Positions 47,673 through 59,600 of a stretch of DNA of 64,000 nt are shown one piece after another. Below the pieces are notes generated by a model. It saw nothing but the letters and a program-made list of their open reading frames with translations. It ran no database searches and was not told where the DNA came from. Source of the DNA: Siphonodentalium dalli (lineage: Eukaryota > Mollusca > Scaphopoda > Gadilida > Siphonodentaliidae); the NCBI GenBank assembly GCA_032622095.1, contig CP136061.1, forward strand, positions 117,626,754-117,690,753. Reading direction: 5' to 3'. Each line of letters starts with the position of its first letter. Position 1 is the stretch's first letter. A program made the position numbers and the translations under genes.

Positions 47673-47839
47673 TGTCAAAGATATTTAAAAAATTGAATGT
47701 AAATTAAACTAAAGCTCTGGTTAACAAAAACTGAAATTGCATGAAAAAGTTTTGTTTACATATTTTATAAAATTATTAAAAATATTTGCCCCGAAAAAGG
47801 ATTCTATAGGCCTTACTGGCCGTTTAGAATTTATCATCC

Positions 47840-48035
47840 ATTTGCTACAGGGGGGGGGGTCGGAAAAATTTCCAGGCATGTATGATCATTTTAATTTTTT
47901 CCGGCCTCGGGGGACCCACCCACCCAATTTCTTCCATTTCCGGCATTTTTTCCAGGCAATTTTGGACACCCACCCTTTTTTTTCCGTTTCAGGAAGTTTT
48001 TTCCGGTCAGTTTTGGACACCCACCCCCCTAAATT
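47840..48035. repeat. GACCCACCC / TTTTCCGG repeat with poly-G start
   Basis: Three repeats of TTTTGGACACCCACCC spaced about 50 bp. Same type at 33570-33835, 45400-45780 and 49090-49190. Confidence 0.65.
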
Positions 48036-48039
48036 TGAG

Positions 48040-49090
48040 AAAATTATCAATTGAGCAACAAAATAGCTGATTATCCTGCATTATCATAATTTATTGCGCG
48101 ATATTTGAATAGCAAAGTGCATAATGAGATAACGATACTATTTGAATTTATCATATAAGTGTCATTAATCAAGAAATGTGTCAACATAATCACATTTCTA
48201 GGGATATATAGGCAGAGGGCCACAGTTTGTATTAACATTCTCGGGGAGAGCTTTCCGATGAATGACAACAAGCCATATTTCCGACTAAATCTTGAAAAAT
48301 TACCCATTATTCTGCTGTGGTTATGGAGTCGTTTAATTAGGGCATTACTGTATTGCTGGAATCAAATTGTTTATCAAAACATGTGGAAATACAACTGTTC
48401 ATCCAAGTTCATCCCAGTTTGAAGAATAATGCTAATACCAAACATAACCATGATATACCCGCGCGACTCTTCTTGGGGCATCTCAGAAACCAGAACTGAG
48501 GAAACATGTTATAGCGTGTAATGGCAGGCTGGTAGCCACTGCCTGAAGTAATAGGCTTCGTAATAATTGGGAATAATATGGATGGATAGCCCAATTTCAC
48601 TTCTTTTTTGCTCACGATATCAGTGATGATAAAATCTTCGTTACTGTGATTAACATTACAAGCTGGTCCACATTAACATGGAAAACAATGTGAAATTGTT
48701 CAAGCTGGCCCGGCTGGCCTTCAATTTATTTGTTAAGATTTTATGTTTTACGTTGTCAAAAGTCTATTTTATTCCATTATTGATTATATCTTTATTTCCA
48801 TGTCACATATGGTCAAGTGTGCTTTCATTTTATCGCTTATTTTCAACTGAGTTCGGCATAGTTATTCTTATTTTGTTGTATCAGTAGATGGAATCCTGAT
48901 TAAATGTTATTGTTCCAATAGCGCAGTTTCTAGTTCTATCAAGTTGAATTTGGGTTATTGTTGACCATTGTGCAACTGATCCAACTTTTGATAACCTCTA
49001 TATGTAGTATAGCATTACTATTAACTATATATGACCCATTTCTGTTCAAAACACATCAAAATAAGACTCAATAGCAGGAATGGAAAACAA
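48040..49090. other. Unassigned stretch with a partial mariner MITE
   Basis: Positions 48294-48352 match half of the MITE at 41397-41525. No gene supported elsewhere. Confidence 0.5.
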
Positions 49091-49305
49091 ATTTGGCATA
49101 TGGAAAAAACTGCTTTTTGGACCCAAGAGACACCCACCACCCCATCATACGTGCCTGGAATTTTTTTTCGACCCCCCCCCCCCCCCGTTTGCTAACGGTA
49201 TTTCCGCCTAAAATATTGAAGAAATATTCTCAAAGTTCAAGGCTGACAAACGGAAACTATAAGTTCCGATTGAAAGATCTGAGTCATTTTAAGATTGCTT
49301 CTTGG

Positions 49306-49604
49306 GAAACCAGTAAAGGCGTCGTGACATCCAGACGTACATCATGACGTCACAACCTACAACTGCGCGCAAACTTCCAGACAGGACTGTATCGATGGCC
49401 AGACATCTGCGACTCGCATTACACGGGCAGGCTAAACATACACATTTACGTTATATGTGATTATTTACAATTATATATATATATGATTTTCTTGTGTCCC
49501 GTTACGGTTTATCATCAAATCCTTCTAAAGATAACAATTCATCCGATAATCCTATGAACAGTAACAATCGGGCGCAAATTACTTTTACGTATGATCATAT
49601 TATT
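49306..49604 (+). repeat. Duplicated segment with MARxLR reading frame, copy 2
   Basis: Partner of 46785-47110; ends near GATCATATTAT. Confidence 0.75.
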
Positions 49605-50212
49605 GTAGGGCAGAAAAACATACCGCCTTTATACTAATACTAAATTAGTGGCAATGGATATATTTGGGTGTATTATGGTGGGCAAGCATAGATGGGTTAG
49701 TTATAAATAGTACACAATGTGCTACAAGACCAGACCAGTATGTTAGAAGGTTTATTTGTTGCAGTGATACAAATTTGCTCGCAAAATAGCACTAATTGTG
49801 TGATAAAGTGTCTAATTATATGTGGCGCAATATTTTATTGTTGGGCATTTTAATGTGAACCACATGTAGGCGTGCTCATATACATGATCATATTCTTGAA
49901 TAGTGGTTACAGGAAAGACAAAGGTGTCAAATACCATTGATGTATAACTCACGAATGTGAAATCGCAAATGTGTGCAAGTATCATCTGTCATGCATGTTG
50001 GGGTGTGGACAGAACATGCAAAGTGAAACTCCAGTAGAGAGTGGGCATATAGGTCATATATATGTCGTAGGAAGAAAAGGAGAGGAAGTTGTACATGTGG
50101 ACGAGACGACATGAACTACATATTCTGCAAGTGGGTGAGGCAGTAACTTGTCGTCAAGGAAAGTGGTATGGAGATGGAGAGTATTGACGAGACATGTCCG
50201 GAGACTGCGGTA
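49605..50212. other. Unassigned stretch
   Basis: Short ORFs only, nothing recognisable. Confidence 0.4.
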
Positions 50213-51345
50213 GAATGAATGAATGAATATTTTATTTGTGCAATAAATCTTGTCAATATACAAATAATCACAAATAACATATAAATTATTATTGCACAGG
50301 GGGCGACATGGCCAATATAGGCCGTCTTCCTGTTGTCCCATGAGTTCATAAATGATATATTGTATAATGGCGGTTATCCGTATTGGTTCACGCACCTCGG
50401 TTGGTACCACCTATTAATTCGCTTGTTCTAATGCAATCGTGTTACCATCGAAGCAAGAATTAAGCCAGGAGAAACACACATGTATGAGGGTGTGTCCGAG
50501 TATGTCTATAGTAGTGTATTTATGCGTTTGGTTTACTGGTCGCTCTTTTAGCGTTGATCAAATTATGTTTTGTATATCTCATACCCTTTTACCTCGGCGG
50601 GTTTTTAGTGATTTTTTATATGAAATAATAGTCTGACATTCTTCAAATAATGATAAGTGAATATGTAGGTAAATGGGTAAATCATCGACCAGGTTAGGTG
50701 AGACTTTTGAGAGTTACTATGTTAACGTGTGGTTACAATCAAAACAATACGCGTCTCCACAGTTAATAACTTCAGCATATTTTGACAACATATTTTTGAT
50801 TAAACATCTTTTAAATATGAATCTGTTCTTTGAATTTATAATTTGTGCATTGATTGAATTCCATATATCTGGGAATGAGTGTTTTGGGAGGTATGCCGTA
50901 AATTTTATTCTCGGTTTTATTACTCTTAATGTTTTTGGCTTGTCTCGTAGTTATTCCACGAGAGTATTCAAAGCAAGTGGAAAATGATCTGGGTAGTACA
51001 AGATTTGTCCAGTCATACATAAATTGGGCACAGTGCATACGATAAAGGTCGCTAAACTTCAATATTTTTTCTTTTTTAAATAACGGTTCTGTGTGACTTC
51101 TATAATTTCTGCTGCATAATATGCGAATTGATCTTTTTTCGAGAGTTGTCATTGAATTTGCAGCAACCGAATGCCCCCATACCGGAAGTCCGTATGTTAG
51201 ATGGCTGTGAATTAATGCGTAGTAGAGAGGGTTTTTTGCAGTTTTGGGAAGAATACGTTTGACCTTGTTTAGAGCAAATGGTGCATGTTTTATTCGTTTG
51301 TTAAGCATTGAGATATGAGTTTTAAAAGTAAGGTTGCTTTGGTAT
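50213..51345 (-). mobile_element. LINE 3' end, CR1/Jockey-like, 5'-truncated
   Basis: The minus-strand frame (50811-51308, with in-frame sequence upstream to about 51345) has the C-terminal thumb region of non-LTR reverse transcriptases: LTFKTHISMLNKRI, YYALIHSHLTYGLPVWG, EKRSIRIL, HTEPLFKKEKILKFSDLYR. About 580 bp of 3' untranslated sequence end in (ATTC)4 (50213-50228), the microsatellite tail typical of CR1-group LINEs. The catalytic palm is absent. No further upstream part is visible. Confidence 0.85.
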
Positions 51346-51349
51346 ATAC

Positions 51350-52440
51350 ATGTACATCGCTAGTACACTCTGTGTATCAGGACTGGTGGGTGCATTCACG
51401 ACAGAGGGCAGCGGAACACACTAAATATTCTCTCCACAAACTTGATGAATTATTCATTTCAGCCATATATCTTCCTTCTGTTTTGTTGTCATAATACATG
51501 TTCCATATCCCATTTTCATCGTGTTTTGTGTCGAATAAGACAACTACGAAAGAAGTCTTTCGTGTAACAATAAAAACCCACATATCATTTGTGTGGTAAG
51601 AGAAGGGTTATTTGACAGAAAATCTTTAACAAGTGAGCTCCCGAATATTTTAAACAGCTCTTCTATCCTCGACATGGAACTCGAAGAGCCCAAGTCACAG
51701 GTTATGTATATTGTGTAACACATATGTCTTTACTGTAACATATGACATTTGAAATCCCACATTGATTTATGAAATAACCATATACATGTTGCATTATACA
51801 CGACAGACTGCGGAATTGTATTAGTGTTGCGTTATACTTAAAATGCGACATATGGGTCGTTTAGTGTTATAGCAGCTGCACCGGTGTTCTCAAAGTTTCT
51901 ATCCTGTAACGACTGCCGTCTGTAATTTAACATGGTGTCCTCCCTGTAAAACGGGGAATAATGAATTTTAGAATGCTAAGTAATTTGCTAAACATTTTGC
52001 TTCCAGGGAATGGCCAGTGGTTTGGGCCTATCGGGTTCAGATCATTAAACCAATATCCAATATGATAAAATATTCTCTCTTGATGCAATCTTTAGTATCG
52101 GCAAAATGTAATTTTTGAAAAACAGTTGATTCTACACATGGACAAGGCACGATTTAACACGATAGAATGGGGAAAATCCTATTTATTAGTCGTAATATAA
52201 CCCAATTTGACATGTTCGAGTTAGAAAATGAAGTAGTTCCATTATTTTTTAATAACAGCCATATAAAGAGTGTTTGTTACAGTATAGACCGCTTTTAAGA
52301 GGGCCGCTTTTGAGTCATAGCAACCATGCATGTCATCATAAAGAATAAATGACCACGTTTTTTGGCTTCAGCGTGAAACAATAAAAATCGTATCAGTTCC
52401 GTCTTTATATATGGAGCCGGGACGTGAAAAGTATTTTTTT
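51350..52440. other. Unassigned stretch
   Basis: No gene, no clear repeat. ORFs below 70 codons. Confidence 0.4.
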
Positions 52441-52447
52441 TTTCCAT

Positions 52448-52576
52448 TTCGTTATATATATACTTGTATCGAAATAGTTATTTCGTTTTAACGAAATTAT
52501 ATTCCGACAAAACGACATTAGTTTTCGTTAAAACGAAATAATTATTTCTATATCATAATTATATCGATATAACGAA
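52448..52576. mobile_element. Palindromic MITE-like element with TTCGTTATAT ends
   Basis: Starts TTCGTTATAT and ends ATATAACGAA; inner GTTTTAACGAAAT and ATTAGTTTTCGTTAAAAC words also pair. No coding. Target duplication not clear. Confidence 0.7.
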
Positions 52577-52578
52577 GT

Positions 52579-52602
52579 AGGCGACAAGTTCGCTTGTCGC
52601 CT
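52579..52602. other. Perfect hairpin with TTCG loop
   Basis: AGGCGACAAG, TTCG, CTTGTCGCCT: a 10-bp perfect stem on a UUCG-type tetraloop, abutting the palindromic element at 52448-52576. Possibly its end structure. Confidence 0.8.
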
Positions 52603-52644
52603 CTCTGGCTCCGGGGTTTTAAAGATGCCCTGTCCGATTAACAC

Positions 52645-53190
52645 CCTGGTCTAACGCCCCCAAATTACTATTTCTTCTTATTTAACACACCGCATTACTA
52701 TTTTTTTCTAATTTAAAACCCCTAAATTACTAATTATTCTTATTTAACACCCAAATTACTATTCCTTCTGATTTAACACCTCTCAAATTACTATTTCTTC
52801 TAATTTAACACCCCCAAATTACTATTCTTTCTGATTTAACACCACCTACTTATTATTTATTCTGAATAAGCACCCCCATATTACTGTTTACTCTTGTTTA
52901 ACACCCCCATCACTAGGTCTTCTATTTAATACATAGAGATTACAATTTATTCTGATTTAACAGCCCTCAAATTACAATTTCTTCTGATTTAACACCCCAA
53001 ATTACAATATCTTCTGATTTAACACCCCAAATTACAATTGCTTCAGATATAACACCCCTCAAATTAATATTTATTCTGATTTAACCCCCCAAATTACAAT
53101 TTATTCTGATTTAACACCCCAATTATTATTTCTTCTGATGTAATACTCCTAAATTACTATCTCTTCTTATTTAACATCCAAATTTCTTGT
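52645..53190. repeat. Minisatellite of about 31 bp, about 17 units
   Basis: Unit AACACCCCAAATTACTATTTCTTCTGATTT with substitutions and short indels. Confidence 0.9.
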
Positions 53191-53999
53191 GATTTAGACA
53201 ATGCATTGTGTGTATGTGGCGTCAACGGGAAAGTGGTCCTTGACAATGATTATGATATTGCTGCCGGTCACAATTGATGAATGATTATATTGAAGTTTAT
53301 CGAAATTAACAGGAATTGACGAACGGGGAGATCCTAAGTGGCCATCACTTGTGTTCAAATATATTTCCCAATTGTGTATTATATATCTTTGGAAATAACA
53401 GTTTAAACTAAACTTAAACAGGAAACGACTGAGAACCTGACATGTGATAGTTGCGCAGCATATCCAATCCTGCAGTTTAGACGACAAAAGTATGTGATTG
53501 GTGAACGCAACCGATGTGAGATGCAAATAGGTAGGTGATTCTTATTATATTACTAATTCGCGCGTTTGACGAACTGTACGACCACACTGGGAAACGGTAT
53601 AGAATCCATTATTAGTGATGGGTCTTCTGATGTCATAGCATCAGTTTGATTTATTATGTCTAAATATCTCTGGAATCCAACTTCTGAATACTGCATGGCA
53701 TTATGGGACAACGTACATATCTAACTTCTTACAGCGCAATGTGAAGTCATAGTTGAAGCTATAATAACAGCCCGTAACGTGTCATGTTGATTCTGGTTAG
53801 ATTGTTATCATGAACCAAAGAAAACGCGAAAATAAAAGAAGTTGAATTAGCACGCTTCGCTATGGAGGTGGTCATACGATACGATATGAATCATACGATA
53901 CGATTTATACATGTGGACATGGCATTTCTAGCTGTTTTTATAACATAGTAAATCTAATTATACAGTGATCTAACAAGATCAAATATGTGTACAGATATG
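53191..53999. other. Unassigned stretch
   Basis: The minus frame 53194-53526 (110 codons) has no recognisable family. CGATACGATATGAATCATA is repeated near 53880. Confidence 0.4.
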
Positions 54000-54620
54000 C
54001 CTAACTTTTCCATTTATTTTTAATTTTGAACATTAAAAGCAATCTATCAATAGAGTCAAACACTTTTCTGAAATCTATAAAGGCCACCTACAAAGGTTTT
54101 TAGCATTATTGTATTGTCCACGATCTTTTCAACACAAATGCGCTATCTGTTGTGCTTTTTCTGTCACAAGAACCAAACTGATTATCACTTATTATATCGT
54201 TGTCAAATAAAAACTACGTCAGCTGTCTATTGTTAATTGTGTTAGACAATTTCCCTATCGCTGAACTTAATTACTGCAATATCTCTATAGTTATTTGGGT
54301 CATTTCGATTAACTTTCTTCTAAATCAAAATAAGCACTGATATAATCCAATAATTCTGATTGTACACCGAAGAAAGTATATGATTAAATAGTTTAGGTAT
54401 TTCGGCGTTTAATAGCGGACCTATTGTTTTGATATTATAGTTCATTTGACATTATCCAGTCCTTTTGCCTTTCCATTTTCAACTCCCGGATTGCTATGAT
54501 AATTTCTTCTTCCACGGTGAACTGGAAATTATTTATGCGATATTTTAGGTCACTGATGTTTTGGGGATCATAATTGAATCTGGAGTATAAACTTGTTGAA
54601 AAATTAGACCGACTTGTCCA
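54000..54620 (-). pseudogene. LINE reverse transcriptase fragment (fingers to palm), degenerate
   Basis: On the minus strand, from high to low coordinates: FTVEEEIIIAIRELK (54460-54540), KLFNHILSSVYNQNYW (near 54370), VNRNDPNNYRDIAV (near 54290), STTDSAFVLKR (near 54150), VAFIDFRKVFDSIDR (near 54070). These follow the order of conserved blocks in Jockey/CR1-group reverse transcriptases, with in-frame stops and frameshifts between. It stops before the catalytic YADD block. Confidence 0.75.
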
Positions 54621-54689
54621 GTGCAGAGAGAGAAAAAATAACACCGTATATACAAAGGGGTGCATGGCATAACTATAGACGGGGTTGGG

Positions 54690-54810
54690 TCGGCGGGAGG
54701 AGTGGACAGAGAGGGGGGCAGAGATGACTGGGAGGGAAGGGGGAGGGGAGTGGACAGAGAGGTAAGCGGAGTGGACTGGGAGGAAAGAGGAGTAGATAGG
54801 GAGGCAACAT
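54690..54810 (+). repeat. G-rich minisatellite GGAGTGGACAGAGAGG
   Basis: About seven irregular units of 14-20 bp. The Ser/Pro-rich minus ORF is the translation of this repeat joined to the LINE frame. Confidence 0.75.
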
Positions 54811-55059
54811 CCCCCCACATTCGAGGAGTTGCTTTCACCCCTCCTCCTCAAAAATATGTGTGTCTCGCGAAAACAAATATACAGACATATACTCATAGCT
54901 TCCTAGATCAGAAGAATTGCATCCCCTATCTTTGAATATATAGCCAAGTCACCACCATACGAGGAGCCTATAATTTACCCTTTTCCTACCATAGGAATAT
55001 CCCACCACCGCCCAGTCTAATTCATAACCAGCCAATTATTCCTCCCCCATAGATTCCAC

Positions 55060-55626
55060 TGCTGTCAACCAGCCAAGACTATTATGGATTTCACTCAAAA
55101 GTAAATCTTCTAAGACCTATATCAACGCGAATGTTGCGTACGGTATAGAAATACTTTCTCAGACTGGTTTGGCATCTTTCAAGGAGCTAGACAAGGCTAT
55201 ATCCTCTCACCTCTATTTTATATGATGTATGTAGACAACCTCATATACGAGTTGGAAAATTCTTTATGTGGCCTCCACATGCATGATATAAAGTGCACTT
55301 CGCCAGTACAGGCGGATGACATGGTACTTCTATCACTTTCAGAGTCAGGCCTACGTACTTTGTATAATATTTGTCTAGATTATAGCTTGAAATGGAGATA
55401 CCTTTATAACTCATCCAAGACATTCATCATTGTTTTTAACGAAACGCAACGTGAATTCATTAAATCACAGAGGTCGTGGCAATTTGGCAACAGTGTAATA
55501 CATGAAGTCGAATCTGGAACACACTTGGGAACCCTATTGAGAAATTCAGCTTTAACTCAAAACTTGCAAACAAAATTTGCACAAAACTGAAAGGCACATA
55601 TCTATCGTTGACCAATGCAGGATTAT
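55060..55626 (+). pseudogene. LINE reverse transcriptase, 5' part, split by FB2
   Basis: FQGARQGYILSPLYF (near 55175-55220) is the conserved block before the active site. QADDMVLLS (near 55310) is the YADD-type catalytic block with Gln for Tyr. SGTHLGTLL and KLKGTYLSLTNAG follow with a frameshift. The frame is cut by FB2 after GCAGGATTAT and resumes at 60944. Confidence 0.85.
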
Positions 55627-56929
55627 TAGTCTGGTCGAATAAAGGTTTGACCTAGAATAAATTTGGACTAAATTGGTTTGTATACCATTTTGAAGAGAAA
55701 TATATCCTCTATAACATATCCAAAATCCGCTAAAATCGGCTTTGAGCAATTTTTGTAATTCAAGATGGCGTCCAAGATGTCTGCCATTTACGTTAAATCA
55801 GTTCTACGCAATTATAGTGAGAAACTCTTGTCATATGTATACACTGGTATACATTTATGTGAAGCTAAGACATAACCCCACCGTTGTATTCCAAAGTTGG
55901 AACTTCCAGTCATAAATGGCCGCCAAAATGGCGGCCGGAAGTGGATATTTTTACGTTTTTAACTAATATCTTTAAGGTAAGTTTCTGCTGTTTGGAACTG
56001 GTTGCGAATTTTGACTTTATTTTGTATTTAACATCTTAACTAACCATTGGAGCAAAGAAATATGCCATTCATGGGCTCCCTACCCCTTCCGATCGCTCAA
56101 AAAATCGATTTTACAGAACGCGGTATAACATATCACAAAATATCACCATTGGGATTCTAGTCATATTTCATCAAGAAATTGGAAGAACTGTGCAATGTAA
56201 GTAATGCTTTCTACTTTTTTGTGGATATTCCAACTCAATGTTACAAAATTCGTCACTTTATATCAAAATGGCGGCCAAAATGGCGGCCAAAATGGCGGCC
56301 AAAATATGGAAAACTTTCAATATTGTCCCAGTGTGCCACGCAACTACTTATAAGTTGTTGTTGATGCACACATTTGACTATTCTGTCTTATATACATTGA
56401 AAACCAACATTTCAGATGCACCTTGGTTAATTGTTATCATTGAAACCACTAAAATCACCAGAATTATTCTACAAACTTTGCATCAAAATCGGCAAAATAT
56501 CACTGTTCAGGTTTAAAACATTTTTAAAAGTAAAATGGAAATTTCTGTGGTATCAGCGGTGTTTATATGTGCTAACTGTGTCACACTGAGGTGTTTTAGA
56601 CAACATTGCTCAAGATGGCTTGCAAAATGGCAACCAAATTTGGTCAAATGTTGATTTGTCACATATATTACGAACATTATTCACTGATTGTGACTCACTT
56701 GGTCATTAAAAATGCCACTTAGTCAAATAAATGTTATATTCTGGTTCTCCCAGAACCTTAAGATGCATGAAAGTTTATTTAAGGGGCGCAGTATGGATTT
56801 TGCCGAAAATTTCTTTTGGGATTCTGTCCATGTTTTTTTTAACTGAAATGGGCAGAGCGTTGAAACTTAACTGAGAGGGATCATAGTATGTTGCTACTCT
56901 GGTCGATTGTAATCAACATTGATCAACTT

Positions 56930-57730
56930 AATACAGTGTGTATGTCTGTTGAATGTAAGGTGAGGTGAGTATGTATACGGTGAGTTATTGTATTCATGAA
57001 TGATATGAATCGTTATACAATGTATGGCTGTATGGTCATGTATGGGATGTCCACGTTGAGTTGTATAGGTATATAAGGAGTAGATTATGGTCATGACCGT
57101 CATGTGTGAGGTGAACATGCATGCAGGGATTTGTTGTCTGGCCATTGAAGTGGTGTATGCGTATAGCGAGATTAGCTACACTGTCCGTATGTGTTGTGTA
57201 TGTATATATGGAGTGACTGTGTGGTCATGTGTGGGATGTCCGGGTGTACATTGGGTGGCTTTATTGTCATGGGTGGGTGTATATGTATGCACGCGTTCGC
57301 TGTATAATGGATGGGGTGTATGGATAAACGTGGAGTGGTTGTGTGGTTATGGGCAATGTGTATATGTGTACATGGAATGACTACAGGGTCAATGTTGTTG
57401 AAGTGTATATTCATACCTGGAGTACAGTTTGATTGTCACTGGCGGGCTTGTGTATATATATAGTGACATCATGGTCATGGATGGGATGTACATGTTTATC
57501 TGTTGTGGCTGTATTGTCATTGCTGTGTAACGGTATACAGGGAATAGCTGAATGCTCATGGATGTGGTGTGTAAGAATACAGCGAGTGGCTGCACTGTCA
57601 TGGTTGAGCTGTAGTTTTGCAAGTCTGAAGTGTACGAATGGCCGTGTGTGTGTGGTATAGGTATATCTAGAAGGACTGTATGTTAATTGATAAGGTATAT
57701 ATATACCTGGAGTGACTATGGTCATAGGTT
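56930..57730 (+). repeat. Minisatellite in FB2, first array
   Basis: Units of about 55-60 bp with GTATATGGAGTGACTGTGTGGTCATG. A spacer (57731-58410) without a named feature separates it from the second array. Confidence 0.75.
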
Positions 57731-58410
57731 AACCAATACAGTCAACCAACCAATACAGTTAAGTATAGGCTAACAAATATATGTAAGTGGGTATATGACA
57801 AGGTGCAACATTTGTCCGCGTCAAAAAAAATCACACCTAGTCCTCCGTAATGACAATAACAAGTCAGAATGGAGCACTGGCTGACGGACCATAAGGCCTT
57901 TCCGTTTGTCAATATCAGTATAGTGAAATAAATAATGGCTTGCATCCTGTCCTATTCCCCACACAATGATAGTGGTACATAAATGTATGGATGTCAAAAG
58001 AAAGGGGAGGGTGTCTGTTAGGCATACTACAGTAGATTCGAGGCTACATATATGATGACCAAGGTCCCAATTTCTCGCAGACAAAGTGGTCCCCGTTCTA
58101 ATGACATGAATGTTGAGTTGGAAGCTGGGTCCTGGAGCAGTTTAATGGAATTTTGAAAATAGTTTTAGAACGTACCCCACAAAAACAAGATTTTATTTTA
58201 TGTCAAATGTAGAGTTTAGACATTTTTGGAAATTACTCTCAATGAGTTTAAAAGATGCCAAAATGTTTGGATAAGATCAACATCAGTTGCAGGTCGCTGA
58301 ATATGTGCCATATACTAACAAACATTACGTTTCGACTCATTACCTGCAAGCCGCGAGCGCTTGTATATCTTGCATGGTTATATTGTCATGATGTGGCCAA
58401 TGTGTATATA
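57731..58410. other. Spacer inside FB2
   Basis: No gene or repeat recognised. Confidence 0.4.
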
Positions 58411-58419
58411 TGGAGTGCC

Positions 58420-59195
58420 AGTGTGGCAAAATTAATGATGGATGAATTGGTATACAGGGAGTCACTGTATGACCACGTGTGTGATTGATGAGTATACAGC
58501 GAGAGGCTGAATTGTCATGGTGAGGTCTATATCCACGTTTGGAGTTTGTGAATGGCCGTGTGCGCGGTGAGGGGCATTGGAATATCTAGAGGACTGTAAC
58601 GCCATTGGTGAGGTTTATATGTATACTATATATACCTATAATGACTCTGTGGTTTTTGGTTGGTGTATATGTATCTTTTGAGTGGATATATGGCCATGGG
58701 TGTCGCAAATATATATGCAGGGAGTGACTATGGCCCCTGGTGAGGCACATATGTATACCAGAAGTAATGTATGCTCACGAATGTGGCGATAATATATACC
58801 GGGAGTGACTATTTTTCATCGTTTGGATGTATATCGCGAGTCCCTATATGGCCATGCATGTGGCAAATATATACATATACACGGAGTGACTGTATTACCA
58901 ATGGTGAGACGAATAGGTATACAGGATGTTACTGTGTGTTCATGAATGTTGTGAATAGGTATACAGGTCGTGACTATATGGTCATGTGTGAGGTGTAGGA
59001 GCATACCTGGTGTGCCTGCATGTTTACTCGTGGCTATATGACCATGTGATGGGTGTATGGGGATATCCATGCGTGACTGTGTAGTAGTAGTTGAGGTGTA
59101 TAAAGCGAGTGACATATGTTCATTTATGTGGTGTTCATGTATATATGGAGTGACTACATGGTCATGTGTAAGTTGCACTGGTGTACATATGGGTG
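58420..59195 (+). repeat. Minisatellite in FB2, second array
   Basis: Same unit and same orientation as the first array; ends at GGGTGACTATCG, resembling the FB3 centre word. Confidence 0.75.
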
Positions 59196-59600
59196 ACTAT
59201 CGATTTCCTATCGCTATAGCTCAAGGATATGTTAACTGATAGCGCCAATCTGTTAGTTCATAGCCGTAAGGATACTAGGCAAATGCTGCCAATGTTCTAG
59301 TTCATAACTATAAAGCTCTCTATTTCGGTTGCCTTTAATTCAAGACATTATGTCAATGCATACTACGTGTATTATTATCATATGTGCCGGTTTATGCCAA
59401 GTACGTTTATGTTTACCTTGTTCCTGTTTGAATTTGATAATAGAAAACGTGTTTCAAACTTTATTCGATCTACACTTTCTGTGAGAACAATTACCCATAG
59501 TCGATCCATACTGGTGTAGAGAGGTCATATCAGAGTGTCTCTTAATGGCGTTTGGTATGCAATACGAATGAAACGGTTTTCATGACAATAGTATATAAGT
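59196..59600. other. Inner spacer of FB2 before the right arm
   Basis: Contains ATAGC/GCTAT words near 59200-59240. No gene. Confidence 0.4.

Noticed and set aside
52645-53190. Regularly spaced repeat as a CRISPR array
   Set aside because: Units are about 31 bp head to tail with no spacers.
54545-54935. Ser/Pro-rich and Gly/Arg-rich ORFs
   Set aside because: Translations of the G-rich minisatellite at 54690-54810.
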